Below are positions 15,521 to 23,415 of a DNA stretch of 40,077 nucleotides, piece after piece. A program made the position numbers and the translations under genes. Below the pieces are notes generated by a model, which worked only from the letters and a program-made list of their open reading frames with translations, made no database searches and was not told the DNA's origin. Position 1 is the stretch's first letter. The number at the start of each line of letters is the position of its first letter. Source of the DNA: Lachnospiraceae bacterium (GTDB lineage: Bacteria > Bacillota > Clostridia > Lachnospirales > Lachnospiraceae); the NCBI GenBank assembly GCA_015258095.1, contig JABZIV010000018.1:1-40077 (forward strand), given 5' to 3'.

Positions 15521-16285
15521 ATGTACGAATTCAGGGAGCGGGTGCGCTACTCCGAGGTGGAGGAGAACGGGAAAATGGGGTTGCTCGGGATGGTGAATCT
15601 CTTGCAGGACTGTTCCACGTTCCATTCCCACGATGTCGGCATGTCCATCGAGAGGCTGAAAGCGGAAAAAAAAGCCTGGTTTTTAAGCGCCTGGGATATT
15701 CAGCTTCATGCGTTTCCGGAGCTGTACGAGGAGATCCTTATCGGTACTTCTCCCCATCTCTTTAGAGGCATCTTTGCCTATCGTAATTTTTGGATCAAAA
15801 ATCAAGAGGAAGCGTATCTTCTGAAAGCGGACAGCGAGTGGTTTTGTGTGGATACGGAGAAGGGGAGACCGCAGAAGGTGACGGAAGACCTGGTGGAACC
15901 TTTCGGCGAACCGAAAGATGTCTTGGACCTTCCTCCTCTGAATCGGAAAATACACTTTCCGGAAGAACATGAAGAGGGAAGGACGATTCCGGTTCTTCGG
16001 GAATATTTGGATACCAACCATCACATGAACAATGCGCGTTATATTGCGCTTGCGGAAGAAGTGCTCTATGAATGTACCGGAGAGTCTGCCCTTTCCTTTT
16101 CGGGGAAAGAGGGAAATGACGGCTTACCGCTCGGCATTCGGGCGGAGTATCTGAAAGCCTATACTTATGGAGATACCATCTTGTCGGAATTTGCAGTGGA
16201 AAAAGAGAGGAAGACGGTAGCTTTCTATAATCAGAATAAGGAGCTGTGTTGCCATGTTGAAATTAGGAAAATCCCAGAAATGTAA
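15521..16285 (+). CDS. Acyl-ACP thioesterase
   Basis: A 254-residue double-hotdog thioesterase of the FatA/FatB-like family, releasing free fatty acids from acyl carrier protein in the cytoplasm. The N-terminal domain begins FRERVRYSEVEENGKMGL. The hallmark DTNHHMNNARY near residues 165-175 carries the Asn/His pair of the active site. The start ATG has a good AGGTAGGGGAAG upstream. Its 3' end overlaps the next gene by 32 bases, so the two are co-expressed. The in vivo chain-length preference cannot be read from the sequence. Confidence 0.9.
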   Translation: MYEFRERVRYSEVEENGKMGLLGMVNLLQDCSTFHSHDVGMSIERLKAEKKAWFLSAWDIQLHAFPELYEEILIGTSPHLFRGIFAYRNFWIKNQEEAYLLKADSEWFCVDTEKGRPQKVTEDLVEPFGEPKDVLDLPPLNRKIHFPEEHEEGRTIPVLREYLDTNHHMNNARYIALAEEVLYECTGESALSFSGKEGNDGLPLGIRAEYLKAYTYGDTILSEFAVEKERKTVAFYNQNKELCCHVEIRKIPEM

Positions 16286-16916
16286 GATTTTGCGAGAACG
16301 GGATTTTGGTGTTTTCGTAGGAAATGAGGGGGAAGAGGGTGTACTGCTTCCCATAAGACAGCTTCCGAAGGGAAAGAAAGTGGGAGATGAGATCACCGTT
16401 TTTCTGTATAAGGATTCCAAGGACAGGCTGATTGCCACGACGAAGAAACCCTATATGGAAGTTGGAGAGATTGCGAAGCTCCGCGTCAGCGACGTGGGAA
16501 CCATCGGCGCTTTTTTGGATATCGGCCTGGAGAAAGAGATTCTTCTGCCCCATCGTGAGATGCGCTATGCCCTGAAGAAGGGAATGGAAGTGGAAGTTTA
16601 TCTCTATGTGGATAAAACGGAGCGTCTTGCCGCAACGATGTATACCAAGAAGAAAGAGGATGCACGGCATATCAGCCAGGAAGAGTTAAATACCAGCCGG
16701 TATGAGAAATGCGGCGAGCAGATTGAGCATCTTCTCGAAGAGAAATTTGGCGGGCACATCCCCTACACGGATAAGACCGTGGATCCGGAACAGGTCAAGA
16801 AGGATTTCGGCGTTTCGAAAGCGGCTTTTAAGAAAGCCATCGGAAAACTCCTGAAAGAAGGCAAGATTAAGATTACGAAGACGGCGATTTTTAAGCTGTA
16901 TAAAGAGGAAGAATAG
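16254..16916 (+). CDS. CvfB/YitL-like S1 RNA-binding protein
   Basis: A 220-residue protein with two or more S1-like OB folds and a C-terminal winged helix. The first S1 repeat covers about residues 1-62 (FGVFVGNEGEEGVLLP). The second (about 68-130) contains VSDVGTIGAFLDIGLEKEIL. The winged helix is near 160-218 (DFGVSKAAFKKAIGKLL). CvfB proteins in Staphylococcus influence virulence gene expression and bind RNA. The protein is shorter than the roughly 300-residue B. subtilis YitL. The start ATG lies inside the thioesterase gene, indicating translational coupling. Confidence 0.85.
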   Translation: MLKLGKSQKCKILRERDFGVFVGNEGEEGVLLPIRQLPKGKKVGDEITVFLYKDSKDRLIATTKKPYMEVGEIAKLRVSDVGTIGAFLDIGLEKEILLPHREMRYALKKGMEVEVYLYVDKTERLAATMYTKKKEDARHISQEELNTSRYEKCGEQIEHLLEEKFGGHIPYTDKTVDPEQVKKDFGVSKAAFKKAIGKLLKEGKIKITKTAIFKLYKEEE

Positions 16917-17019
16917 TTTTCAGCCGGAGGAAAAATGCTTTTAGAGAGAGGCGGAGTGGCGTTTATCTTGTATTTTCCACTGAATGCAATCCGTTATTTC
17001 TCCTGAAAATTTAGTTAAA

Positions 17020-17049
17020 TTGTTGTTTTTCTGTTCATGCTGTTATAAC
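17020..17049 (+). promoter_or_regulatory. Probable promoter of the MsmK-type ATPase gene
   Basis: TTGTTG (17020-17025), an 18-bp spacer and TATAAC (17044-17049) lie in the 287-base AT-rich gap before the ATPase gene. The rest of the gap (16917-17203) shows no convincing structure, leaving a leader of about 145 nt. Confidence 0.4.
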
Positions 17050-17203
17050 TTGTACAAATTTTAATTCAGAATTTCGGAACATAGTCAATAGGCAGAAAAT
17101 GAAAAAAAAAGTAAAATAATGCTATCTTTCCATAAAGCAGCGGTTTCGATTTTATGCTTTAAGACAGCAAAAGAAATATAGATAAGAAAGAGGAGAAACA
17201 GGC

Positions 17204-18316
17204 ATGGCTAGTGTGCAGCTTAAAAATGTAGTAAAGAAGTATCCGAACGGTTTCGTTGCAGTAAAAGATTTCAATCTGGAAATCGAAGACAAAGAGTTCA
17301 TCATCTTTGTAGGCCCTTCCGGCTGCGGTAAGTCGACTACCCTTCGTATGGTAGCGGGTCTCGAGGATATCAGTTCCGGTGACTTATTCATCGATGGAAA
17401 GAAGATGAATGACGTAGAGCCGAAAGACAGAGATATCGCCATGGTTTTCCAGAACTATGCGTTGTATCCGCACATGACCGTTTATGACAATATGGCATTC
17501 GGCTTAAAACTTCGTAAAGTGCCGAAGGATGAGATTGATAAGAAAGTGCATGAGGCTGCAAGAATTTTGGACCTTGAGCATTTACTGGATCGGAAGCCGA
17601 AAGCGCTTTCCGGTGGTCAGAGACAGCGTGTGGCGATGGGACGTGCGATTGTCCGTCGTCCGAAAGTATTCCTGATGGACGAGCCTTTATCCAACCTGGA
17701 TGCGAAGCTCCGTGCGCAGATGCGTGTAGAGATTGCGAAGCTCCATAAGTCTCTTGAGACGACGATTATCTATGTAACCCATGACCAGACGGAGGCGATG
17801 ACACTCGGAACAAGAATCGTCGTATTGAAGGATGGAATCATTCAGCAGGTCGATACCCCGGAGAGTCTCTATGATACTCCGTGCAACAAGTTCGTAGCCG
17901 GATTCATCGGTTCTCCGCAGATGAACATGATTGATGCGGAGTGTACGGAAGAGGACGGAAAGGTCAGCCTGAGTTTTGCCGGTAACAAGATTACCCTGAA
18001 CGAGAAGAAGGCAGCCGCTTTGAAAGAGAAAGGCTACATCGGAAAGACCGTGACACTCGGTATTCGTCCGGAAAACCTGCACGATGAGGATGCTTACCTT
18101 CAGGAGCACGCGGAGTCCGTGATTTCCGCAGAGATTCGTGTATATGAGATGCTCGGTGCAGAAACACTGCTTTACTTTGATATCGGAGATGCCTCCTGGA
18201 CAGCCAGAGTCAATCCGAAGACCAAGGCCAGAACCGGCGATACCGTCCGTTTCGCACTGGATGGAAACAAGATTCATATTTTTGATAAGGAAACGGAAGC
18301 AACCATCACAAACTAA
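17204..18316 (+). CDS. Multiple-sugar ABC transporter ATP-binding protein (MsmK/UgpC type)
   Basis: A 370-residue ATPase. The nucleotide-binding domain spans about residues 1-235: Walker A GPSGCGKST, signature LSGGQRQRVAMGRA, Walker B VFLMDEPLSNLDAKL, and switch VTHDQTEAM. The C-terminal TOBE/OB region (about 240-370) contains GIRPENLHDED. Proteins of this type serve several sugar importers that lack their own ATPase. In Streptococcus pneumoniae, MsmK powers the sialic acid transporter, so this one probably drives the importer encoded at 7554-10910. It stands alone between a promoter and a strong terminator. AGAGGAG precedes the ATG. Confidence 0.93.
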   Translation: MASVQLKNVVKKYPNGFVAVKDFNLEIEDKEFIIFVGPSGCGKSTTLRMVAGLEDISSGDLFIDGKKMNDVEPKDRDIAMVFQNYALYPHMTVYDNMAFGLKLRKVPKDEIDKKVHEAARILDLEHLLDRKPKALSGGQRQRVAMGRAIVRRPKVFLMDEPLSNLDAKLRAQMRVEIAKLHKSLETTIIYVTHDQTEAMTLGTRIVVLKDGIIQQVDTPESLYDTPCNKFVAGFIGSPQMNMIDAECTEEDGKVSLSFAGNKITLNEKKAAALKEKGYIGKTVTLGIRPENLHDEDAYLQEHAESVISAEIRVYEMLGAETLLYFDIGDASWTARVNPKTKARTGDTVRFALDGNKIHIFDKETEATITN

Positions 18317-18363
18317 GACTTTGTTTTGTGAATTATTCCTAAAATAAACCAAGAAATTTAGAG

Positions 18364-18405
18364 AAAAAGACAGGAAAGAAGAGGATTCTTCTCCTGTCTT
18401 TTTTT
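18364..18405 (+). terminator. Intrinsic terminator of the MsmK-type ATPase gene
   Basis: A 12-bp stem, AAAAAGACAGGA with TCCTGTCTTTTT, has further AAGAA/TTCTT pairing inside and ends in a T-run. Confidence 0.92.
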
Positions 18406-18412
18406 AAAATGC

Positions 18413-18441
18413 TTGAAATAGGAGAAAAAACTGTTTATAGT
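18413..18441 (+). promoter_or_regulatory. Promoter of the CdaR-like regulator gene
   Basis: TTGAAA (18413-18418), a 17-bp spacer and TATAGT (18436-18441), starting just behind the preceding terminator. The leader to the gene is about 130 nt. Confidence 0.65.
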
Positions 18442-18575
18442 AAGGACGATAAAAAGCTTTTGTTGAGAAATGCGTTTCGTTGCTGATAGATAAGGGTGAT
18501 TCAAGCGGATAAGGCAGACAGAGGAGAGATTTCGCCCTTCCTATTCGGAGATAAGAGGAAAGGGATGGAGTAGAG

Positions 18576-19664
18576 ATGATTTCAAATCAGGTTTTGCAGA
18601 GCACGATTGATTCCATTAAAGGAATCGCAAGACTGGACGTTGCTATCGCGGATATTGACGGAAAGGTTCTGGCCACTACATTTTTAGAGGACAAAGAACT
18701 TTCCAATATGGTCGTGTCTTTCGCGGAATCCCAGGCAGATTCCCAGGCAGCCGGAGGCTACCAGTTCTTTAAGATTTTTGACGAGCACCAGTTGGAGTTC
18801 GTATTGATTGCGCATGGGGATTCGGATGATGTCTACATGGTGGGAAAGCTCGCCGTGTTGCAGATTCAGACGCTCCTCGTGGCATATAGGGAGAAGTTCG
18901 ATAAGGATAATTTTGTGAAGAACCTCCTTCTGGACAATCTTCTTTTGGTGGATATCTATAACCGTGCAAAGAAGCTGCACATCGAGGTAGGCGTGCGTCG
19001 TGTGGTTTTCCTGATCGAGTCCAACGAGACGATCGATGTACAGGCGCAGGATGCCCTGAAAGAGTTCTTCTCTTCCGAGTCCAACGATTTTGTAACGGCG
19101 GTAGATGAGAAGAACATTATCGTGGTGAAGGAGTTGCAGGCGGAAGACGGCTATGAGGAAGTGCAGAAGATTGCCGCCAGCATGCTGGATATGCTTTCTT
19201 CCGAAGTGATGCTTTCGACCAGGGTGGCTTACGGAACGATTGTGAATGAAATCAAGGAAGTTTCCCGCTCTTATAAAGAAGCCAAGATGGCACTGGAAGT
19301 CGGAAAGATTTTCTTCGTAGACAGAAAGATTGTGGCATACAATGCGCTCGGCATTGGAAGATTGATTTATCAGCTTCCGATTCCGCTTTGCAAGATGTTC
19401 ATTAAAGAGATTTTCGTAGATGTTTCTCCGGATGATTTTGATGAAGAAACGCTGGAAACCATTTCCAAGTTCTTTGAAAACAATCTGAATGTGTCCGAGA
19501 CTTCGCGTCAACTTTTTATTCACAGAAATACGCTGGTTTATCGTCTGGATAAGCTGGATCGGGCTACCGGTCTGGACCTTCGTGTCTTTGATGATGCCAT
19601 TACCTTCCAGATCGCCTTGATGGTAGTAAAGTACATGAAGTACATGGAGAAATTGGATTTTTAG
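18576..19664 (+). CDS. CdaR/PucR-family transcriptional regulator
   Basis: A 362-residue regulator. The N-terminal region (about 1-135) resembles the sugar-diacid recognition domain of CdaR; a central GGDEF-like region and C-terminal PucR helix-turn-helix (about residues 300-350) follow. The last contains FFENNLNVSETSRQLFIHRN and NTLVYRLDKL, diagnostic of this family. It lies right after the MsmK-type ATPase gene and before ctpA (12-base gap). It may adjust sugar transport, but the target cannot be read from the sequence. GGAGTAGAG precedes the ATG. Confidence 0.85.
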   Translation: MISNQVLQSTIDSIKGIARLDVAIADIDGKVLATTFLEDKELSNMVVSFAESQADSQAAGGYQFFKIFDEHQLEFVLIAHGDSDDVYMVGKLAVLQIQTLLVAYREKFDKDNFVKNLLLDNLLLVDIYNRAKKLHIEVGVRRVVFLIESNETIDVQAQDALKEFFSSESNDFVTAVDEKNIIVVKELQAEDGYEEVQKIAASMLDMLSSEVMLSTRVAYGTIVNEIKEVSRSYKEAKMALEVGKIFFVDRKIVAYNALGIGRLIYQLPIPLCKMFIKEIFVDVSPDDFDEETLETISKFFENNLNVSETSRQLFIHRNTLVYRLDKLDRATGLDLRVFDDAITFQIALMVVKYMKYMEKLDF

Positions 19665-19676
19665 TAGAAGGGTAGT

Positions 19677-21176
19677 ATGGGAGAAGAAGAAAAAGAGTAT
19701 CCGGAGCACAAGGATAGTGCGGAGAAGGCGCTTCCATCAGAGAAGAAGAGCGAGGAATGCGCGGAGAAAGAGTATCCCTCTGAAATAGAGCATCTGGGAA
19801 AGACGGCTAAAGAAGTCAATTTAAGCATGGAAAGAAGCAAGCAAAACGGAAAGGTCGCCCTTTTCGTTTTGGCTGTTTTTGCTATGCTTTTTTCTTTTGT
19901 ACTGGGAGGCGCAAGCTGCTATTTTTATTATTTCAGTTACCCCGGTTTCCAGCTCTTGAAGTCCGAGGCAAACGGAACAAAACAGGAAGAAATCAACCTT
20001 CCCCGCGTGAGTAAAAAACTGGGAGAGTTACAAGACCTGATTCATGACAATTACCTTTATACGGAAAACGGAGTGGATGCGGAAAATGGCATTTACAAGG
20101 GACTTTTGAACAGTCTTCTGGAACAGGACCCTTACGCACAATATTACACGAAAGAAGAAATCGACCAGACGGTAGAGCGGCAGAAGGGTGTTTATCAGGG
20201 AATCGGCGCGTCTGTTTCGGAGACGCCGGACGGACCGAAGATTGAGTTCGTCTACGCGGGTTCTCCGGCAGAAAAAGGCGGTTTGAAAGCGGGAGATCTC
20301 ATCCTGAAAGTGGACGGGATTTCCGTGAAAGATTTAAGTCTCCAGTATATCGTGCAGAATCTGGTACAGGGCGTGGAAGGCAGTTCCCTGGAGATGATTG
20401 TAGAGCGGGATGGAGCGGAAGTCAGCCTTCGCATCACCCGGGGAAAAGTGGTTATCCCGGCGGTGGAATACGGGGATGCGGAGCAAATGGTCAAAGCACC
20501 GGGGGTTCCGGAGGGAGAAATCGGCTATCTTTCTTTACGGGGGTTCTATATGGAAGCGGTAGACGATTTTATAAAACAGTACGAGACGGAGATAGAAGGT
20601 AAGAAGAAGGCGCTGGTGATTGATCTTCGGGGGAACCCCGGCGGAGATGTCGATGCGGCGACGAAGCTTCTGGACTATTTTCTGCCGGATGATTTACCGC
20701 TTCCGGAAAGACGAAAAGAGAGCAGCGGAGCGGTAGAGTCGAAGACCACGAGACGCTTTGATTCGGACAAGACACTTCTCCTTTATACGGAAGACAAGAA
20801 GGGAGACGGCAAGGAATGGTATGCTTCTGACGGGCACGAAGTGGATATGCCTCTTGTCATTCTGGTCAATCAGAATTCCGCGTCAGCGTCCGAATTGTTC
20901 TCCGGTGCTATGCAGGACTATCAGAGGGCGATGGTGCTCGGGACACAGTCCTATGGAAAAGGAATCGTGCAGACGGTTCGTTCTTTCCCGGACGGTTCCG
21001 CGGTAGAATTTACCACGCACTATTATTTCACGCCGGCAAGAAGAAATATTCATAAAGTTGGCATCACCCCGGATTATAAGGTAGAGATTCCGGAGGCGGA
21101 CAGTGAAGCGTATCTACAGGACAGAACGAAGGATGTGCAGTTGAAGAAAGCCGTAGAGACGCTTTCCGGCTTTTAA
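19677..21176 (+). CDS. C-terminal processing peptidase (S41, CtpA/CtpB-like)
   Basis: A 499-residue membrane-anchored serine protease acting outside the membrane. A long charged cytoplasmic tail (1-58) precedes one transmembrane helix (about 60-83). The PDZ domain covers about 175-260 (GSPAEKGGLKAGDLILKVDG). In the protease domain, Ser403 in QNSASASELF and Lys428 in YGKGIVQT form the catalytic dyad, spaced 25 residues as in CtpB and Prc. The Glu/Lys-rich tail is longer than usual. The ATG follows AGAAGGG and lies 12 bases after the CdaR-like gene. ispF follows 13 bases later. Confidence 0.93.
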   Translation: MGEEEKEYPEHKDSAEKALPSEKKSEECAEKEYPSEIEHLGKTAKEVNLSMERSKQNGKVALFVLAVFAMLFSFVLGGASCYFYYFSYPGFQLLKSEANGTKQEEINLPRVSKKLGELQDLIHDNYLYTENGVDAENGIYKGLLNSLLEQDPYAQYYTKEEIDQTVERQKGVYQGIGASVSETPDGPKIEFVYAGSPAEKGGLKAGDLILKVDGISVKDLSLQYIVQNLVQGVEGSSLEMIVERDGAEVSLRITRGKVVIPAVEYGDAEQMVKAPGVPEGEIGYLSLRGFYMEAVDDFIKQYETEIEGKKKALVIDLRGNPGGDVDAATKLLDYFLPDDLPLPERRKESSGAVESKTTRRFDSDKTLLLYTEDKKGDGKEWYASDGHEVDMPLVILVNQNSASASELFSGAMQDYQRAMVLGTQSYGKGIVQTVRSFPDGSAVEFTTHYYFTPARRNIHKVGITPDYKVEIPEADSEAYLQDRTKDVQLKKAVETLSGF

Positions 21177-21189
21177 AAAAGGAGTTTAT

Positions 21190-21669
21190 ATGCGGGTAGG
21201 ACTGGGGTATGATGTGCATCGGTTGGTCGAGGGAAGACCGTTTATTGTGGGCGGGGTGGAGATTCCCTATGAAAAAGGGCTTCTGGGGCACTCCGACGCG
21301 GATGTACTCCTTCACGCTTTAACCGATGCTTTACTCGGTGCAGCGGCACTGGGGGATATCGGGCGACATTTTCCGGATACGGAGGAACAGTACAGGGGTA
21401 TTTCCTCCCTCGTTCTTCTGGAGAAAGCGTATGCTCTTGTGAAAGAGAAAGGATACAGGCTCGGAAACGCAGATATGGTGCTTCTCTTACAGAGACCGAA
21501 GGTCAAGGATTTCATTCCGAAAATGGAAGAGAATATCGCGCACAGCCTTTCCTGCGAGATAAACCGGATTTCCGTGAAAGCGACAACGGAAGAAGGTCTG
21601 GGATTCACCGGGAGAGGAGAAGGAGTTGCCGCAAAGGCGATCGTTCTCTTAGAGGAGCACGGCAAGTAG
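21190..21669 (+). CDS. ispF: 2-C-methyl-D-erythritol 2,4-cyclodiphosphate synthase
   Basis: A 159-residue cytoplasmic trimeric enzyme of the non-mevalonate isoprenoid pathway, forming MEcPP from CDP-ME 2-phosphate with release of CMP. Asp8 and His10 (GYDVHRL) and His42 (HSDADVLLHAL) are the zinc ligands, at the E. coli positions. DIGRHFPDTE and TTEEGLGFTGRGEG are also conserved. AAAGGAG precedes the ATG, and it lies 13 bases after ctpA, suggesting co-transcription. No ispD is visible next to it. Confidence 0.97.
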   Translation: MRVGLGYDVHRLVEGRPFIVGGVEIPYEKGLLGHSDADVLLHALTDALLGAAALGDIGRHFPDTEEQYRGISSLVLLEKAYALVKEKGYRLGNADMVLLLQRPKVKDFIPKMEENIAHSLSCEINRISVKATTEEGLGFTGRGEGVAAKAIVLLEEHGK

Positions 21670-21754
21670 AGAAGCGGTATATACAGAAGAGGAACAATCA
21701 ATACGGAAGAGAAGCGGCAGCAAATTCCCTTTCTTCCAGTGCTGCGACACAAAA

Positions 21755-21782
21755 TTGACACATAATTTCTATAGGATAGGCA
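21755..21782 (+). promoter_or_regulatory. Possible promoter of the HtrA gene
   Basis: A perfect TTGACA (21755-21760) lies in the 187-base gap before htrA, but the best -10 at 16-bp spacing is poor (TAGGCA). No terminator for ispF is obvious in this gap. Confidence 0.35.
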
Positions 21783-21856
21783 GGAAAAAGCGGGACCCGA
21801 TTTTTTTCCGGACAGGATAAGGTAGCGGGGGTTCTTAGAGAAAGAGGAAAGCAAAG

Positions 21857-23323
21857 ATGAAACGAGTGGTTGGTCTTATATTTTCCGCACTGCTTTTCGG
21901 GATGATAGCAGGCGGAATGATGGTGGGCGTGAATTATCTTGCGCAGAAAAGTAATATTTACGCCGTGTTGGGAGAAAATAAAGACGAAACGAATAAGACG
22001 GACACGGGAGCGCAGACGGCAAGTCCTTCTGCCCTTTCGAAGGACAAAGAAAAAGCGGCTTCGTCCGGAAACAGCGGCGCGAGAACAGGCGCGAAGACGG
22101 TAACGGAAGTCGCGAAAGACGCGATGCCTTCGGTTGTGGCGATCACGAATATGATGCGGTATCAGGAGAACGGCTTCTCCATCTTTGGAGAAGTACAGAA
22201 AGAGACGGAGCTGCCTGCCAGCGGTTCCGGCGTCATTGTAGGAGAAAATGAGACGGAGCTTCTGATTGCAACGAACAACCATGTGATTCAGGATTCGAAT
22301 TCTCTGACCATCAGCTTTATTGATGACAGTACAGCCACGGCACAGGTGAAAGGGACGGATGCGACAGTCGATATTGCGATGCTGTCCGTGAAGCTTTCCG
22401 ACATTTCCCCGGAAACCAGAGCGAAGATTAAGCCGATCGAGATCGGTTCTTCCGATGCGATGGAAGTGGGAGACCAGGTTGTGGCTATCGGCAATGCGCT
22501 GGGCTACGGACAGTCCGTTACCACGGGAATCATCTCTGCGAAGAACCGGGATGTGCAGACGAAGGAAGGCGTTTCCAAAGGACTGATTCAGACGGATGCG
22601 GCGATAAACCCGGGAAATTCAGGCGGAGCACTCCTCAATATGGAGGGAGAGCTGATCGGGATCAATGTAGCGAAGTATTCCGATACCGATGTGGAAGGAA
22701 TGGGATACTCGATTCCGTCCTCGGAAGCGGAGAAGATTCTTTCTTCCCTGTCTACCCTTACTACGAGAGAGAAGGTTCCGGAAGCGGAGCAGGGCGTACT
22801 CGGCGTGCAAGTCAAGGACATTGATGCACAGACTGCGGAAAGCTTTGCTATGCCGAAGGGAATCTATATCTACAAGATTTTAAAGGATACCGGTGCAAAG
22901 AATGAAGCTTTGCAGGAGAGAGATATCATTACGAAACTCGATGGACAGGGTGTATACACGACAGCCAATCTGAAGGCGCTTCTTGCGAAGTATAGAGCAG
23001 GTGAGGAAGTGAAGCTTACGGTTATGCGGCAGGATGGAAGCGGAAAGTACAATGAAATAGAACTCTCCGTTACACTGGGAAAGGCTTCCGCATTGCAGTC
23101 CGGAAACGGAAGTAAGGGGACGAACCCGTATTCCGGCGGGGAGAGTAATGCCCCGGATTCTTCCGACGGAGATAACGGAAACAATGGAGACAACGGCAAT
23201 TCCGGGAATGGCGGAGACAGTCAGCAGGATGAGGGCAGCGGAAACAGCGGAAGTGATCGGGACAGCACGGAAAATGACCCGTTTAAGAGTTTCCAGGATT
23301 TCTTCAATGAATATAGAAGATAA
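21857..23323 (+). CDS. HtrA/DegP-type serine protease
   Basis: A 488-residue envelope protease/chaperone. A signal anchor (about residues 5-30) is followed by a Ser/Ala/Lys-rich linker. The trypsin-like domain has His142 (TNNHVI), Asp172 (TVDIAML) and Ser255 (GNSGGALL). One PDZ domain lies at about 310-405 (LGVQVKDID to VTLGKA). The C-terminus (about 413-473) is Gly/Asn/Asp/Ser-rich low complexity, then a terminal DPFKSFQDFFNEYRR, a tail not usual in the family. AGAGGAA precedes the ATG. It lies downstream of ctpA and ispF, so two extracytoplasmic proteases are encoded close together. Confidence 0.93.
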   Translation: MKRVVGLIFSALLFGMIAGGMMVGVNYLAQKSNIYAVLGENKDETNKTDTGAQTASPSALSKDKEKAASSGNSGARTGAKTVTEVAKDAMPSVVAITNMMRYQENGFSIFGEVQKETELPASGSGVIVGENETELLIATNNHVIQDSNSLTISFIDDSTATAQVKGTDATVDIAMLSVKLSDISPETRAKIKPIEIGSSDAMEVGDQVVAIGNALGYGQSVTTGIISAKNRDVQTKEGVSKGLIQTDAAINPGNSGGALLNMEGELIGINVAKYSDTDVEGMGYSIPSSEAEKILSSLSTLTTREKVPEAEQGVLGVQVKDIDAQTAESFAMPKGIYIYKILKDTGAKNEALQERDIITKLDGQGVYTTANLKALLAKYRAGEEVKLTVMRQDGSGKYNEIELSVTLGKASALQSGNGSKGTNPYSGGESNAPDSSDGDNGNNGDNGNSGNGGDSQQDEGSGNSGSDRDSTENDPFKSFQDFFNEYRR

Positions 23324-23351
23324 GTTCTTTTGATAGCCCTTTTTCCATTTC

Positions 23352-23380
23352 TTGACGAAAAGAAAGCGAGGCTATACACT
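23352..23380 (+). promoter_or_regulatory. Promoter of cysS
   Basis: TTGACG (23352-23357), a 17-bp spacer and TACACT (23375-23380). Only about 30 bases separate the predicted start from cysS, leaving no room for a T-box riboswitch. Confidence 0.6.
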
Positions 23381-23415
23381 TTAGAGAGCGTTGTTGGAAA
23401 AGAAGAGAGGGCAGT

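Noticed and set aside
17000..17100. CodY-like boxes before the MsmK-type ATPase gene
   Set aside because: The best match to the CodY consensus was only about 8 of 15 positions in AT-rich DNA.
23324..23415. Possible T-box upstream of cysS
   Set aside because: The gap is only 92 bases and holds a promoter; there is no T-box sequence or terminator/antiterminator pair.
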